A stretch of 64,000 nucleotides of DNA from the NCBI RefSeq assembly GCF_000421225.1, contig NZ_ATWL01000010.1, positions 102,070 to 166,069 of the forward strand, read 5' to 3'. The DNA comes from Ruania albidiflava DSM 18029. GTDB lineage: Bacteria > Actinomycetota > Actinomycetes > Actinomycetales > Beutenbergiaceae. A program made the translations under genes and the position numbers. The notes below the pieces were generated by a model. That model was given only the letters and a program-made list of their open reading frames with translations, did no database searches and had not been told where the DNA came from. Shown here one piece after another: positions 34,608 through 42,797 of this stretch. Numbering within the stretch: the stretch's first letter is position 1; each line of letters starts with the position of its first letter.

Positions 34608-35737
34608 CGTGCCTCCCCGGCGGTGCTCTGCTGGCCGGCGGTGGTCGGCTCGCTGGTCGTGGCCGGCACACCGGTGACCACACGGTGCGCGGGCAGCCGG
34701 GAGGAGGTGACCACGCCGAGCACGAGCAGCAGCATGGCCACGATCGTGCCCACGGCACCGACCCGGTAGAACGGCGCCTGGGCGAGCGACCCGGCCACCC
34801 GTACGGCCAGTGTGACGTGCAGCGCCACCAGCGGCAGCCACAGCACTGGGTGGTAGGGCAGCCTCACCCGCAGCACCGAGGGCAGGATCACCGGGGCGTG
34901 CGCCATCACCATGGACATCGCGAAGCCGACGAAGACGGCGTGCACCACCGTGTCGTAGGCCCAGCCGGTGCCGGCCGTGCCGGCGGCCACCCAGGTGCAG
35001 GCGGCGACCAGCAACCAGGCGTAGCCGGTGAGCATGGCGGCTGCAGCGAACCGCGGCAGGCCGCGGGCCCGGATGGTACGCACTGCGACGTCGTGCGTGG
35101 CCAGCCAGAGCGCGCAGACCGCGAGCAGCACACCGAACATCCGCCCACCGACAGCGGGCCAGACCAACGACACGGCGCCGGCGGCGCCGATCGCGGCAGT
35201 GCCAGCCAGCAGCAGGTCACCCGAGGCGGCCGGCAGGGTCAGCCGGGCGAGCTCGACCCGTTCGGCGGCGATCGTGACCACGATGAAACCGCTGAGCAGC
35301 ACCAGCACGGTGGGCACGTCGGTGCGGATCCATACCGCCACCGCCGCTGCGGCCAGCACAGCGCCGACCAGCTGGGCGAGCACCACCGAGTCGTGCGCCC
35401 GCTGCCACAGCGCCGCGTACACGGCGACCAGCAGCACCGCTCCGGCCAGCAGCACGAGCTGGCCGAGGAGCACCGGGGCCGGGCTGAGGGTCAGCAGCGC
35501 GCCGACACCCAGCGCCGCCGGGGACAGGTACCCCCACCGGCGGCGCAGCGCGACCGAGCGTTCCAGGGAGATCACGGTGCCGAGGAAGCCGAGCACCATG
35601 AGGATGCCGTGCATCTGCCCGAGCCGGTCGGTGCGGATCGGTGCCGGCAGGCCGAGCAGCAGCAGAGCAGCGTCCAGCCCGGCCAGCATGCACAGGCCGC
35701 CACCGGCGATCAGGGCAGCACGCACCGGGCGGTTCAC
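34604..35737 (-). CDS. Multi-span membrane protein, NnrS-like, of the nir operon
   Basis: 377 residues with about 12 hydrophobic segments and few charged loops. Segments such as RLGQMHGILMVLGFLGTVIS and VHAVFVGFAMSMVMAHAPVI, with conserved-looking His residues, recall NnrS-type heme-copper membrane proteins that respond to NO. The similarity is weak and the assignment is inference. It is second in the operon DUF2249, this gene, nirK, and overlaps nirK by four bases. A function in NO tolerance or NirK maturation would fit. Confidence 0.75.
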   Translation of the reverse strand: MNRPVRAALIAGGGLCMLAGLDAALLLLGLPAPIRTDRLGQMHGILMVLGFLGTVISLERSVALRRRWGYLSPAALGVGALLTLSPAPVLLGQLVLLAGAVLLVAVYAALWQRAHDSVVLAQLVGAVLAAAAVAVWIRTDVPTVLVLLSGFIVVTIAAERVELARLTLPAASGDLLLAGTAAIGAAGAVSLVWPAVGGRMFGVLLAVCALWLATHDVAVRTIRARGLPRFAAAAMLTGYAWLLVAACTWVAAGTAGTGWAYDTVVHAVFVGFAMSMVMAHAPVILPSVLRVRLPYHPVLWLPLVALHVTLAVRVAGSLAQAPFYRVGAVGTIVAMLLLVLGVVTSSRLPAHRVVTGVPATTSEPTTAGQQSTAGEAR

Positions 35738-35783
35738 CGCTCGTCCCTCCTCCGGACCGTCCTTGCTGACCTGCCCCGCAGCC

Positions 35784-36098
35784 TCAGGCCTGGCGGGTCA
35801 GGCGCAGCGTCCAGGCCTGAGGACCGGACTGCAGGTAGGACACCTGCACCGGGTCCCGGTCGGCGATCTGCGCAAGCAGCGGCTTCGGGTCGTGCGGCGC
35901 GACCAGGTCCAGCGAGCCGCCGGCGGGCACCGCGCCGAGCGCCCCGAAGACCGTGGCGTGCCGGATGGCGTGCGGGATCTCCCGGACGTCGAGCACCGGC
36001 ACCCCCTCGTCGGTGCACCCACAGGCGCACCCGGACCCGCTCACATCGGTGACGGGCAGCTCTTCGGCACCGGCGGGCAGCGGCTGGGACTCGGTCAT
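35784..36098 (-). CDS. DUF2249 domain protein
   Basis: A 104-residue cytoplasmic protein with the DUF2249 fold: VPVLDVREIPHAIRHATVFG, a central GSLDLVAPHDPKPLLAQI, and the terminal YLQSGPQAWTLRLTR. DUF2249 proteins are frequent beside hemerythrin, nitrite reductase and NO-related genes. The N-terminus has a CACGC cluster (GSGCACGCTDEG) that could bind metal. Start at 36098 (MTESQPLPAG) with GGAGG 5 bases ahead. It is first of the nir operon and divergent from the Fe-S regulator. Confidence 0.88.
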   Translation of the reverse strand: MTESQPLPAGAEELPVTDVSGSGCACGCTDEGVPVLDVREIPHAIRHATVFGALGAVPAGGSLDLVAPHDPKPLLAQIADRDPVQVSYLQSGPQAWTLRLTRQA

Positions 36099-36171
36099 CG
36101 TTCCTCCAGGCTTTCGGGCGCGCACGGCGCTCATAGGTGGGTGCTGTGGCCGGCCTGCCGCCGTGTCTCGG

Positions 36172-36191
36172 TGGCGGTCGCACCACCGCCA
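36172..36191. promoter_or_regulatory. Inverted repeat between the nir operon and its divergent regulator
   Basis: TGGCGGT-CGCACC-ACCGCCA, perfect 7-base arms with a 6-base spacer. It touches an unusually AT-rich stretch (AATATTACAC) that probably holds the regulator promoter. It lies 18 bases ahead of the regulator start and 74 bases ahead of the DUF2249 start, so it can serve both directions. Confidence 0.6.
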
Positions 36192-36208
36192 ATATTACAC
36201 TCCGCATT

Positions 36209-37096
36209 GTGAATAAAACGACTCGTCTGGGGCCGGTGCCGACCCCTGAGCCGTCGCTCACCCCCGGCCCGGCGCAACGGATCCTGTCCGCTCTGGGCAG
36301 GCCGGGCGGTGCACGGTCCGTCACCGAGCTCAGCGCAGCGCTGGGCGTGCACGCGAACACGGTGCGCACAGCACTGGCCGAGCTGCGAACCGCGGGCCTG
36401 GTGCAGCGCCGCCGAGCCCCGGCCACCGGCCGAGGGCGACCCAGCTACGACTACTCTCTCACTCAGGCAGGCCGTCACGCGCGGCCCAGCGGTCGCGCGT
36501 TCCGCGAGTACCGCAGCCTCACCGAGGCATTCGCCGCCCACCTGGCCAGCCGGTCCGGCGACCCCAGCGAGGAGGCCCGATCGATCGGGCGCACCTGGGG
36601 AGCGTCCCTGGCCGGTGAGCATCCGGGGCGGCCGACAGGGAGCGACGAACCAGACCGCAGCACCGCAGCCGCCGAGGGCCGGTCCTCAACCGACACTGGG
36701 ACCACAGCCGATGCCGATGCCGATGCCGATGCCGCGATCGTGGACCTGCTGGCCGAGCTCGGCTTCGGCCCAGACCTGGACGGTGACGGCATCGCCCTGC
36801 GCACCTGCCCGCTGCTGGCGCTGGCCGAGGAGATGCCGGAGGTGATCTGCCAGGTGCACCGGGGACTGGTGGAGGGCGCGATGGACCACTACGGCACGCC
36901 GAGCGACGGGGTGGAGCTGCTGCCGTTCGCCGAGGTCGGTGCCTGCCGCCTGCACCTGCACGGCACCCCCGCCGAGGGGGCGCAGCAGGTCGAGACGCCC
37001 GCTGCCGCAACCGGTGGGACAGCGGTCGCCGCACGGTCCGCGACCACGCCCGCCGGTGCGCCCAGGAGCGTGAGCCAAACAGTTCGTGACCAATGA
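36209..37096 (+). CDS. SufR-like HTH regulator with putative Fe-S cluster cysteines
   Basis: 295 residues. Residues about 20-85 form a winged helix (SVTELSAALGVHANTVRTAL, then LVQRRRAP and RGRPSYDYSLT). The C-terminal half carries three cysteines in the SufR arrangement: LRTCPLLALAEEMPEVICQV and, 30 residues on, EVGACRLHLHG. Cyanobacterial and actinobacterial SufR bind a [4Fe-4S] cluster with such residues. A low-complexity linker (ADADADAD) separates the halves, and an Ala/Thr-rich tail follows. Between the nir operon and nar, it is the natural candidate to sense NO, O2 or Fe-S status here. The GTG start at 36209 sits in the AT-rich region; a longer frame upstream is open but unsupported. 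Confidence 0.85.
   Translation: MNKTTRLGPVPTPEPSLTPGPAQRILSALGRPGGARSVTELSAALGVHANTVRTALAELRTAGLVQRRRAPATGRGRPSYDYSLTQAGRHARPSGRAFREYRSLTEAFAAHLASRSGDPSEEARSIGRTWGASLAGEHPGRPTGSDEPDRSTAAAEGRSSTDTGTTADADADADAAIVDLLAELGFGPDLDGDGIALRTCPLLALAEEMPEVICQVHRGLVEGAMDHYGTPSDGVELLPFAEVGACRLHLHGTPAEGAQQVETPAAATGGTAVAARSATTPAGAPRSVSQTVRDQ
36709..36732 (+). repeat. CGATGC hexamer repeated four times in the regulator linker
   Basis: Four perfect tandem copies of CGATGC encode the Ala-Asp repeat in the linker between the DNA-binding and cysteine-containing halves. The unit is a multiple of three, so copy changes would alter linker length without breaking the frame. Confidence 0.7.
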
Positions 37097-37186
37097 TTCC
37101 CGCCCCAAAGTTTCCCACCATATGCGCCCGTATTAGCGCACATGAGCGTGCGGAAATTCCGTCGCAAAAATGGCGCCCCGTCGTAG

Positions 37187-37215
37187 TTGCTGGCCCATTT
37201 GAGTGGGGTTATGTT
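37187..37215 (+). promoter_or_regulatory. Candidate nar operon promoter
   Basis: TTGCTG at 37187-37192 and TATGTT at 37210-37215 with a 17-base spacer, in a comparatively AT-rich 280-base space before narG. Several short dyads lie upstream: TGCGC-N8-GCGCA near 37125-37142, CGCAC-N6-GTGCG near 37137-37152 and GGAAATTCC near 37152-37160. They may be activator or repressor sites. I do not see an FNR-type TTGAT-N4-ATCAA box. Confidence 0.5.
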
Positions 37216-37257
37216 AGGAGCAAATTCCTGCCCCATTGCAGCTCCTCAGGAGGGCAC

Positions 37258-37380
37258 ATGCTCACCTCAGCATTGGCTGACCCGCCGAACCCGACAGGTT
37301 CCGGTCGCACCGACAGGGGCAGGGCCGCAACCGGTCTACCAGCCGGGCGCACCGGCCAGAGCACACGGAGCCGGCGATGA
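37258..37380 (+). CDS. Short leader ORF translationally coupled to narG (40 aa)
   Basis: ATG at 37258 with a strong AGGAGGG just 3 bases before it, and a TGA at 37378-37380 that overlaps the narG ATG (ATGA). The 40 predicted residues are Gly/Thr/Arg/Pro-rich (TGSGRTDRGRAATGLPAGRT) and not like any known protein. A leader peptide that feeds ribosomes into narG is the simplest reading. An AGGAGC/GCTCCT pair (37216-37221, 37241-37246) can form a stem right before the ribosome site. Confidence 0.5.
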   Translation: MLTSALADPPNPTGSGRTDRGRAATGLPAGRTGQSTRSRR

Positions 37381-40300
37381 CCCCCAGCAAGGTCTCCATC
37401 GAGGGGCCGCTGGAGTCCGCACTGGTGTCCACCCGGCGGTTCTTCGTGCCGCACGCCGAGGTCTCCGCCGACAACCGGACGCTGAACCTGCAGGGCGGCC
37501 GGTCTGGCGACTCCTTCTACCGGGACCGGTGGAGCCACGACAAGGTGGTCCGCTCCACGCACGGAGTGAACTGCACCGGCTCCTGCTCCTGGAAGGTGTA
37601 CGTCAAGGACGGGATCATCACCTGGGAGGCGCAGCAGACCGACTACCCCTCGGTCGGTGACGACCGGCCCGAGTACGAGCCCCGCGGCTGCCCGCGTGGG
37701 GCGGCGTTCTCCTGGTACACCTACTCCCCCACCCGGGTGCGCTACCCGTACGTGCGGGGCACGCTGCTGTCGATGTTCCGGGAGGCACGCCAACGCCTGG
37801 GCGACCCGGTGCTGGCCTGGGCGGAGATCGTGCAGGACCCGGAGAAGACCAAGCGGTACAAGTCCGGGCGCGGCAAGGGCGGACTGGTGCGTTCCACCTG
37901 GGCGGAGACGGTGGAGATGATCGCCGCCGCGCACGTGTACACGATCAAGCGCTGGGGCCCGGACCGGATCGCCGGCTTCTCCCCGATCCCGGCGATGTCG
38001 ATGGTCAGCTACGCCTCCGGCGCCCGCTTCAACGAGCTCATCGGTGCCCCGATGCTCAGCTTCTACGACTGGTACGCGGACCTGCCAGTCGCCTCTCCCC
38101 AGGTGTTCGGCGACCAGACCGACGTGCCCGAGTCCGGAGACTGGTGGGACGCGGCGCTGCTGATGATGTGGGGCTCGAACGTGCCCCTGACCCGCACCCC
38201 GGACGCGCACTGGATGATCGAGGCCCGGTACCGCGGTCAGAAGGTCGTGGCGGTCGCACCGGACTATGCCGAGAACGTGAAGTTCGCCGACGAGTGGATC
38301 TCACCAGCACCTGGCACCGATGCAGCCTTGGCCCTCGCCATGGGTCATGTGGTGCTGAAAGAGTTCTTCGTGGACCGCAGCACACCATTCTTCGACGATT
38401 ACGTGAAGACGTTCACTGACCTACCATTCCTGGTCCGGCTGGACCGCAGTGACGATGGTACGTGGCGTACCGGAAAATTCCTCGTTGCTGACGACTTCGA
38501 GAATCCCGAGTCGGGTTCGCAGAATGCAGAATTCAAGCCCGCTGTGCTCGACCGCGCGACCGATTCCCCCGCGGTCCCGAACGGCACCCTGGGCCACCGG
38601 TTCGGCGAGGAGGGTGAAGGCCGCTGGAACCTCGACCTCGGCGAGATCGACCCGATGCTGAGCCTGTACACCGAGGGCGGGCCGAGCGAGGAGGTGCTGC
38701 TGCCCCGGTTCGACGCCCCGGACGGGAAGGTGGTCTACGAGCCGCGCGGAGTCCCGGTGCGGCAGGTCGGGGAGCACCTGGTGACCACGGTGTTCGACCT
38801 GATGCTCGCCCAGTACGGGGTGTCCCGGCCCGGGCTCGGCGGCACGTGGCCGACTGGGTACGACGACCCGTCCACGGCCTGCACCCCCGCGTGGGCCTCG
38901 GAGATCACGTCGGTGCCGATGGCCAAGATCGTCCGGCTGGGCCGGGAGTTCGCGCAGAACTCCGAGGACTCGGGCGGTCGCTCGATGATCCTCATGGGCG
39001 CCGGGACGAACCACTGGTACCACTCCGACCTGATCTACCGGGCGATGCTGATGCTCACCACGATCACCGGCTGCCAGGGCCGCAACGGTGGCGGGTGGGC
39101 GCACTACGTGGGCCAGGAGAAGGTGCGGCCGCTGACCGGTTTCCAGCATGGGGCCTTCGCCCTGGACTGGAGCCGCCCGCCCCGGCACATGAACCAGACC
39201 GCCTACTGGTACGTGAACACCAGCCAGTACCGGTACGACACCTACAGTGCCGACACTGTCGGCGCAGGCACCGGCGCCTTCGCCGGCCAGTCTGTGATGG
39301 ACCTGCTGTCCCTGTCGGTGCGGCTGGGCTGGACCCCCTCCTACCCCACGTTCGACCGGAGCTCGCTGGCGATCGCGGACGAGGCAGCCGAGGCGGGCAC
39401 GGACCCGGTGAGCTACGCCGTCGAGGAGCTGAAGAGCGGACGGATGCGCTTCGCCGTGGAGAACCCCGAAGCGGAGGAGAACTTCCCGCGGGTGCTCACG
39501 CTGTGGCGTTCGAACCTGTTCGGCTCCAGCGCCAAGGGCAGCGAGTACTTCCTCAAGCACCTCCTCGGCACCGACCACGCGGTCGCTGCCACCGAGGCGC
39601 CGGAGGGGCAGCGTCCGACCAGCATCGAGTGGCCGGACGAGGCCCAGCAGGGCAAGCTCGACCTGCTGATGACCATCGACTTCCGGATGACCAGCTCGAC
39701 GATCCTGTCCGACGTGGTGCTGCCCGCAGCCACCTGGTACGAGAAGCACGACATCAACACCACGGACATGCACCCGTTCATCCACTCCTTCAACCCGGCG
39801 ATCGACCCGCCGTGGCAGTCGAAGACCGACTGGGATGCGTGGAAGGCGATCGCCAAGGAGTTCTCCTCTCTTGCCCGCACCCACCTGGGCACCCGTACCG
39901 ACCTGGTCGCCAAACCGCTCTGGCACGACACCCCCGAAGCGATGGCCACCCCGCGCGGGCAGGTCAAGGACTGGCGCGCCGGGGAGTGCGAACCCGTACC
40001 CGGCAAGACCATGCCGGTGCTGGTCCCGGTGGAACGGGACTACACCGCCGTCTACGACAAGATGACCTCGGTCGGGCCGCTGCTGGACACCTTGGGCACC
40101 ACCACGAAGGGCGTCACCTGCGACGTGAAGCCGGAGATCGAGCGACTGGCGGTGCGCAACGGGCGCCGGCACGGCGGACCAGCGGACGGGCGGCCCGCGC
40201 TGGACACCGACGTGCAGATGGCCGAGATGATCATGATGCTGTCTGGCACCACGAACGGTCGGCTGGCCACCGAAGGCTTCAAGAACCTGCAGAAGCGGGT

Positions 40301-41072
40301 GGGCCGGGACGACCTGCACCACCTGGCGGGCGAGCACGAGGGCAAGCAGATCAGCTTCGCCGACATCCAGGCCGCACCGGTACCGGTGATCACCTCCCCG
40401 GAGTGGTCCGGTTCGGAGAGCGGGGGCAGACGGTACTCCCCGTTCACCATCAACATCGAGCACCTCAAGCCGTTCCACACCCTCACCGGCCGGCAGCACT
40501 TCTACCTCGACCACGACTGGATGCAGGCGATGGGTGAGGCGCTACCGGTGTACCGGCCGCCGTTGAACATGACCGAGCTGTTCGGCGAGGCGAAGATCGG
40601 CGAGCAGAACGAGCTGGGCGTCTCGGTGCGCTACCTCACCCCGCACAACAAGTGGTCGATCCACTCCGAGTACCAGGACAACCTGTTCATGCTGAGCCTG
40701 TCCCGGGGCGGGCAGACCGTGTGGATGTCCGACCGGGACGCAGCCAAGGTCGGCATCGCCGACAACGACTGGATCGAGCTGACCAACCGCAACGGGGTGG
40801 TCGCCGCCCGGGCGGTGGTCAGCCACCGGATGCCGGAGGGCACGGTGTACATGCACCACGCCCAGGACCGGTTGATCGACGTGCCGCTGACTGAGCGGGA
40901 CCGCAAACGTGGTGGGATCCACAACTCGATGACCCGGATCATGGTCAAGCCCAGCCACATCATCGGCGGCTACGCCCAGCTCGCCTACCAGTTCAACTAC
41001 ATCGGCCCGACCGGCAACAACCGCGACGAGGTCACGATGATCCGCAAGCGCACCACCCCGGTGGAGTACTGA
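37377..41072 (+). CDS. narG: Respiratory nitrate reductase alpha subunit NarG
   Basis: Molybdopterin catalytic subunit that reduces nitrate with electrons from NarH and NarI, on the cytoplasmic side. The 1231-residue product has the FS0 cluster ligands H62, C66, C70 and C105 (STHGVNCTGSCSWKVYV ... RGCPRGA) and the Mo ligand D231 in YDWYADLP. There is no twin-arginine signal. Typical segments MWGSNVPLTRTPDAHW, GTNHWYHSDLIYRAMLML and LPAATWYEKHD are intact, and the length matches the family (about 1230). Bases 38290-38590 have markedly lower GC than the rest. It is the first structural gene of narGHJI. Confidence 0.97.
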   Translation: MTPSKVSIEGPLESALVSTRRFFVPHAEVSADNRTLNLQGGRSGDSFYRDRWSHDKVVRSTHGVNCTGSCSWKVYVKDGIITWEAQQTDYPSVGDDRPEYEPRGCPRGAAFSWYTYSPTRVRYPYVRGTLLSMFREARQRLGDPVLAWAEIVQDPEKTKRYKSGRGKGGLVRSTWAETVEMIAAAHVYTIKRWGPDRIAGFSPIPAMSMVSYASGARFNELIGAPMLSFYDWYADLPVASPQVFGDQTDVPESGDWWDAALLMMWGSNVPLTRTPDAHWMIEARYRGQKVVAVAPDYAENVKFADEWISPAPGTDAALALAMGHVVLKEFFVDRSTPFFDDYVKTFTDLPFLVRLDRSDDGTWRTGKFLVADDFENPESGSQNAEFKPAVLDRATDSPAVPNGTLGHRFGEEGEGRWNLDLGEIDPMLSLYTEGGPSEEVLLPRFDAPDGKVVYEPRGVPVRQVGEHLVTTVFDLMLAQYGVSRPGLGGTWPTGYDDPSTACTPAWASEITSVPMAKIVRLGREFAQNSEDSGGRSMILMGAGTNHWYHSDLIYRAMLMLTTITGCQGRNGGGWAHYVGQEKVRPLTGFQHGAFALDWSRPPRHMNQTAYWYVNTSQYRYDTYSADTVGAGTGAFAGQSVMDLLSLSVRLGWTPSYPTFDRSSLAIADEAAEAGTDPVSYAVEELKSGRMRFAVENPEAEENFPRVLTLWRSNLFGSSAKGSEYFLKHLLGTDHAVAATEAPEGQRPTSIEWPDEAQQGKLDLLMTIDFRMTSSTILSDVVLPAATWYEKHDINTTDMHPFIHSFNPAIDPPWQSKTDWDAWKAIAKEFSSLARTHLGTRTDLVAKPLWHDTPEAMATPRGQVKDWRAGECEPVPGKTMPVLVPVERDYTAVYDKMTSVGPLLDTLGTTTKGVTCDVKPEIERLAVRNGRRHGGPADGRPALDTDVQMAEMIMMLSGTTNGRLATEGFKNLQKRVGRDDLHHLAGEHEGKQISFADIQAAPVPVITSPEWSGSESGGRRYSPFTINIEHLKPFHTLTGRQHFYLDHDWMQAMGEALPVYRPPLNMTELFGEAKIGEQNELGVSVRYLTPHNKWSIHSEYQDNLFMLSLSRGGQTVWMSDRDAAKVGIADNDWIELTNRNGVVAARAVVSHRMPEGTVYMHHAQDRLIDVPLTERDRKRGGIHNSMTRIMVKPSHIIGGYAQLAYQFNYIGPTGNNRDEVTMIRKRTTPVEY

Positions 41073-41102
41073 CGTGGCCGCGCAGCTCGGGAGGGAGTCA
41101 GC

Positions 41103-42797
41103 ATGAAGGTCATGGCGCAGATGGCCATGGTGATGAACCTGGACAAGTGCATCGGCTGCCACACCTGTTCGGTGACCTGCAAGCAAGCGTGGACGAACCG
41201 GTCGGGTATGGAGTACGTCTGGTTCAACAACGTCGAGACCCGGCCGGGTCTGGGCTACCCGCGTGGGTATGAGGACCAGGAGAAGTGGCAGGGCGGGTGG
41301 GTGCGCGGCAAGGACGGCCGGCTCCAGCTGCGTGCTGGTGGGCGGCTGAAGAAGCTGCTGACGATCTTCTCCAACCCGAAGATGCCGTCCATGCAGGACT
41401 ACTACGAGCCCTGGACGTACGACTACGAGACGCTGCTGAACGCTCCCGCCCAGGACCAGGTGCCGGTCGCCCAGCCGTACTCGCTGATCTCCGGCAAGAA
41501 GCACCAGATCACCTGGTCGGCGAACTGGGACGACGACCTGGGCGGCAGCCAGGAGCACGCCGCCCACGACGTCATGCTCAAAGGCCTGGAGGACAAGGTC
41601 AAGCTCGAGTTCGAGCAGACGTTCATGTTCTACCTGCCGCGCATCTGCGAGCACTGCCTGAACCCCAGCTGTGCCGCTGCCTGCCCGTCCGGCGCGATCT
41701 ACAAGCGCAGCGAGGACGGCATCGTGCTGGTGGACCAGGACAGGTGCCGCGGCTGGCGGATGTGCGTGACCGGCTGCCCGTACAAGAAGGTCTACTTCAA
41801 CCACAAGACCGGCAAGGCGGAGAAGTGCACGTTCTGCTACCCACGGATCGAGGTCGGCATCCCCACGGTGTGCGCCGAGACCTGTGTGGGCCGGCTGCGG
41901 TACATCGGCCTGATCCTCTACGACGCCGACAAGGTGCTCGAGGCCGCCTCGGTGGCCAACGAGCACGACCTGTACGACGCTCAGCGGGAGGTGTTCCTGG
42001 ACCCGCACGACCCGCAGGTGCAGCGCGAGGCGGAGGCGGCCGGTATCCCCGTCGACTGGATCGAGGCCGCCCAGCGGTCCCCGATCTACACGCTGATCAA
42101 CAAGTACAAGGTCGCCCTGCCGCTGCACCCGGAGTACCGCACCATGCCGATGGTCTGGTACATCCCGCCGCTGTCGCCGGTGGTGGACGTGGTCGCCGAG
42201 ACCGGTGCCGACGCTGAGGACGCCGACACCCTGTTCGCGGCGATCGAGAAGATGCGTATCCCGATGGAGTACCTGGCGAACCTGTTCACCGCCGGGGACA
42301 CCGCCCCGATCGAACGGGTGCTGCGCACGATGGCGGCGATGCGTTCCTACATGCGCGACCTCAACCTGGGCAACGACCCGCAGCCGGAGATCCCCGCCTC
42401 GGTCGGGATGACCGAGGAGGAGATGTACGCGATGTACCGGCTGCTCGCGCTGGCCAAGTACGACGAGCGCTACGTCATCCCCAGCGCGCACGGGGAGGAG
42501 GCGCACGCACTGGAGGAGCTTGCCACCGACTGCCCGGTCAGCGGCTTCGACGAGGAGCTCACCCGCGGCTCCGGCCCCTTCGGCGAAGGGTCGGGCGGGT
42601 ACTCCACCGTGGCCGTGGAGAACTTCCAGATGCTGCAGAACCGGCAGACCTCCGACCAGCTGGTGGGCGGAGGTTCCAAGGCCGGTCGGGTCAACCTGCT
42701 GAACTGGGACGGCAAGGGCATGCCCCCTGGGCTGTTCCCCGAGCGCAACGGCGACACTGCCGGCTCGGGCGCCGCTGACGGTCCGGAACAACCATGA
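41103..42797 (+). CDS. narH: Respiratory nitrate reductase beta subunit NarH
   Basis: Electron-transfer subunit with one [3Fe-4S] and three [4Fe-4S] clusters. The 564-residue product shows the four Cys groups: DKCIGCHTCSVTCKQAW, ICEHCLNPSCAAACPSGAIY, CRGWRMCVTGCPYKKVYF (Trp replacing a Cys, as in the [3Fe-4S] site of NarH) and KCTFCYPRIE with VCAETCVGRLRY. The C-terminus is longer than in E. coli and Gly/Ser-rich. The ATG at 41103 is 30 bases after narG, and its stop overlaps narJ (ATGA). Confidence 0.97.
   Translation: MKVMAQMAMVMNLDKCIGCHTCSVTCKQAWTNRSGMEYVWFNNVETRPGLGYPRGYEDQEKWQGGWVRGKDGRLQLRAGGRLKKLLTIFSNPKMPSMQDYYEPWTYDYETLLNAPAQDQVPVAQPYSLISGKKHQITWSANWDDDLGGSQEHAAHDVMLKGLEDKVKLEFEQTFMFYLPRICEHCLNPSCAAACPSGAIYKRSEDGIVLVDQDRCRGWRMCVTGCPYKKVYFNHKTGKAEKCTFCYPRIEVGIPTVCAETCVGRLRYIGLILYDADKVLEAASVANEHDLYDAQREVFLDPHDPQVQREAEAAGIPVDWIEAAQRSPIYTLINKYKVALPLHPEYRTMPMVWYIPPLSPVVDVVAETGADAEDADTLFAAIEKMRIPMEYLANLFTAGDTAPIERVLRTMAAMRSYMRDLNLGNDPQPEIPASVGMTEEEMYAMYRLLALAKYDERYVIPSAHGEEAHALEELATDCPVSGFDEELTRGSGPFGEGSGGYSTVAVENFQMLQNRQTSDQLVGGGSKAGRVNLLNWDGKGMPPGLFPERNGDTAGSGAADGPEQP

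Noticed and set aside
34574..36052. Plus-strand open frame of about 490 codons opposite the NnrS-like gene
   Set aside because: Low-complexity Gly/Gln/His/Arg sequence, no ribosome site, and it overlaps a membrane protein gene with coherent helices.
36190..36216. AT-rich stretch before the Fe-S regulator as an FNR or CRP site
   Set aside because: TTACAC and GTGAA are only imperfectly symmetric, and the TTGAT/ATCAA or TGTGA/TCACA consensus is not met.
38421..40514. Minus-strand open frame of about 700 codons inside narG
   Set aside because: Shadow of narG: composition is His/Val/Gly/Arg-rich and shows no domain, while narG motifs are intact.
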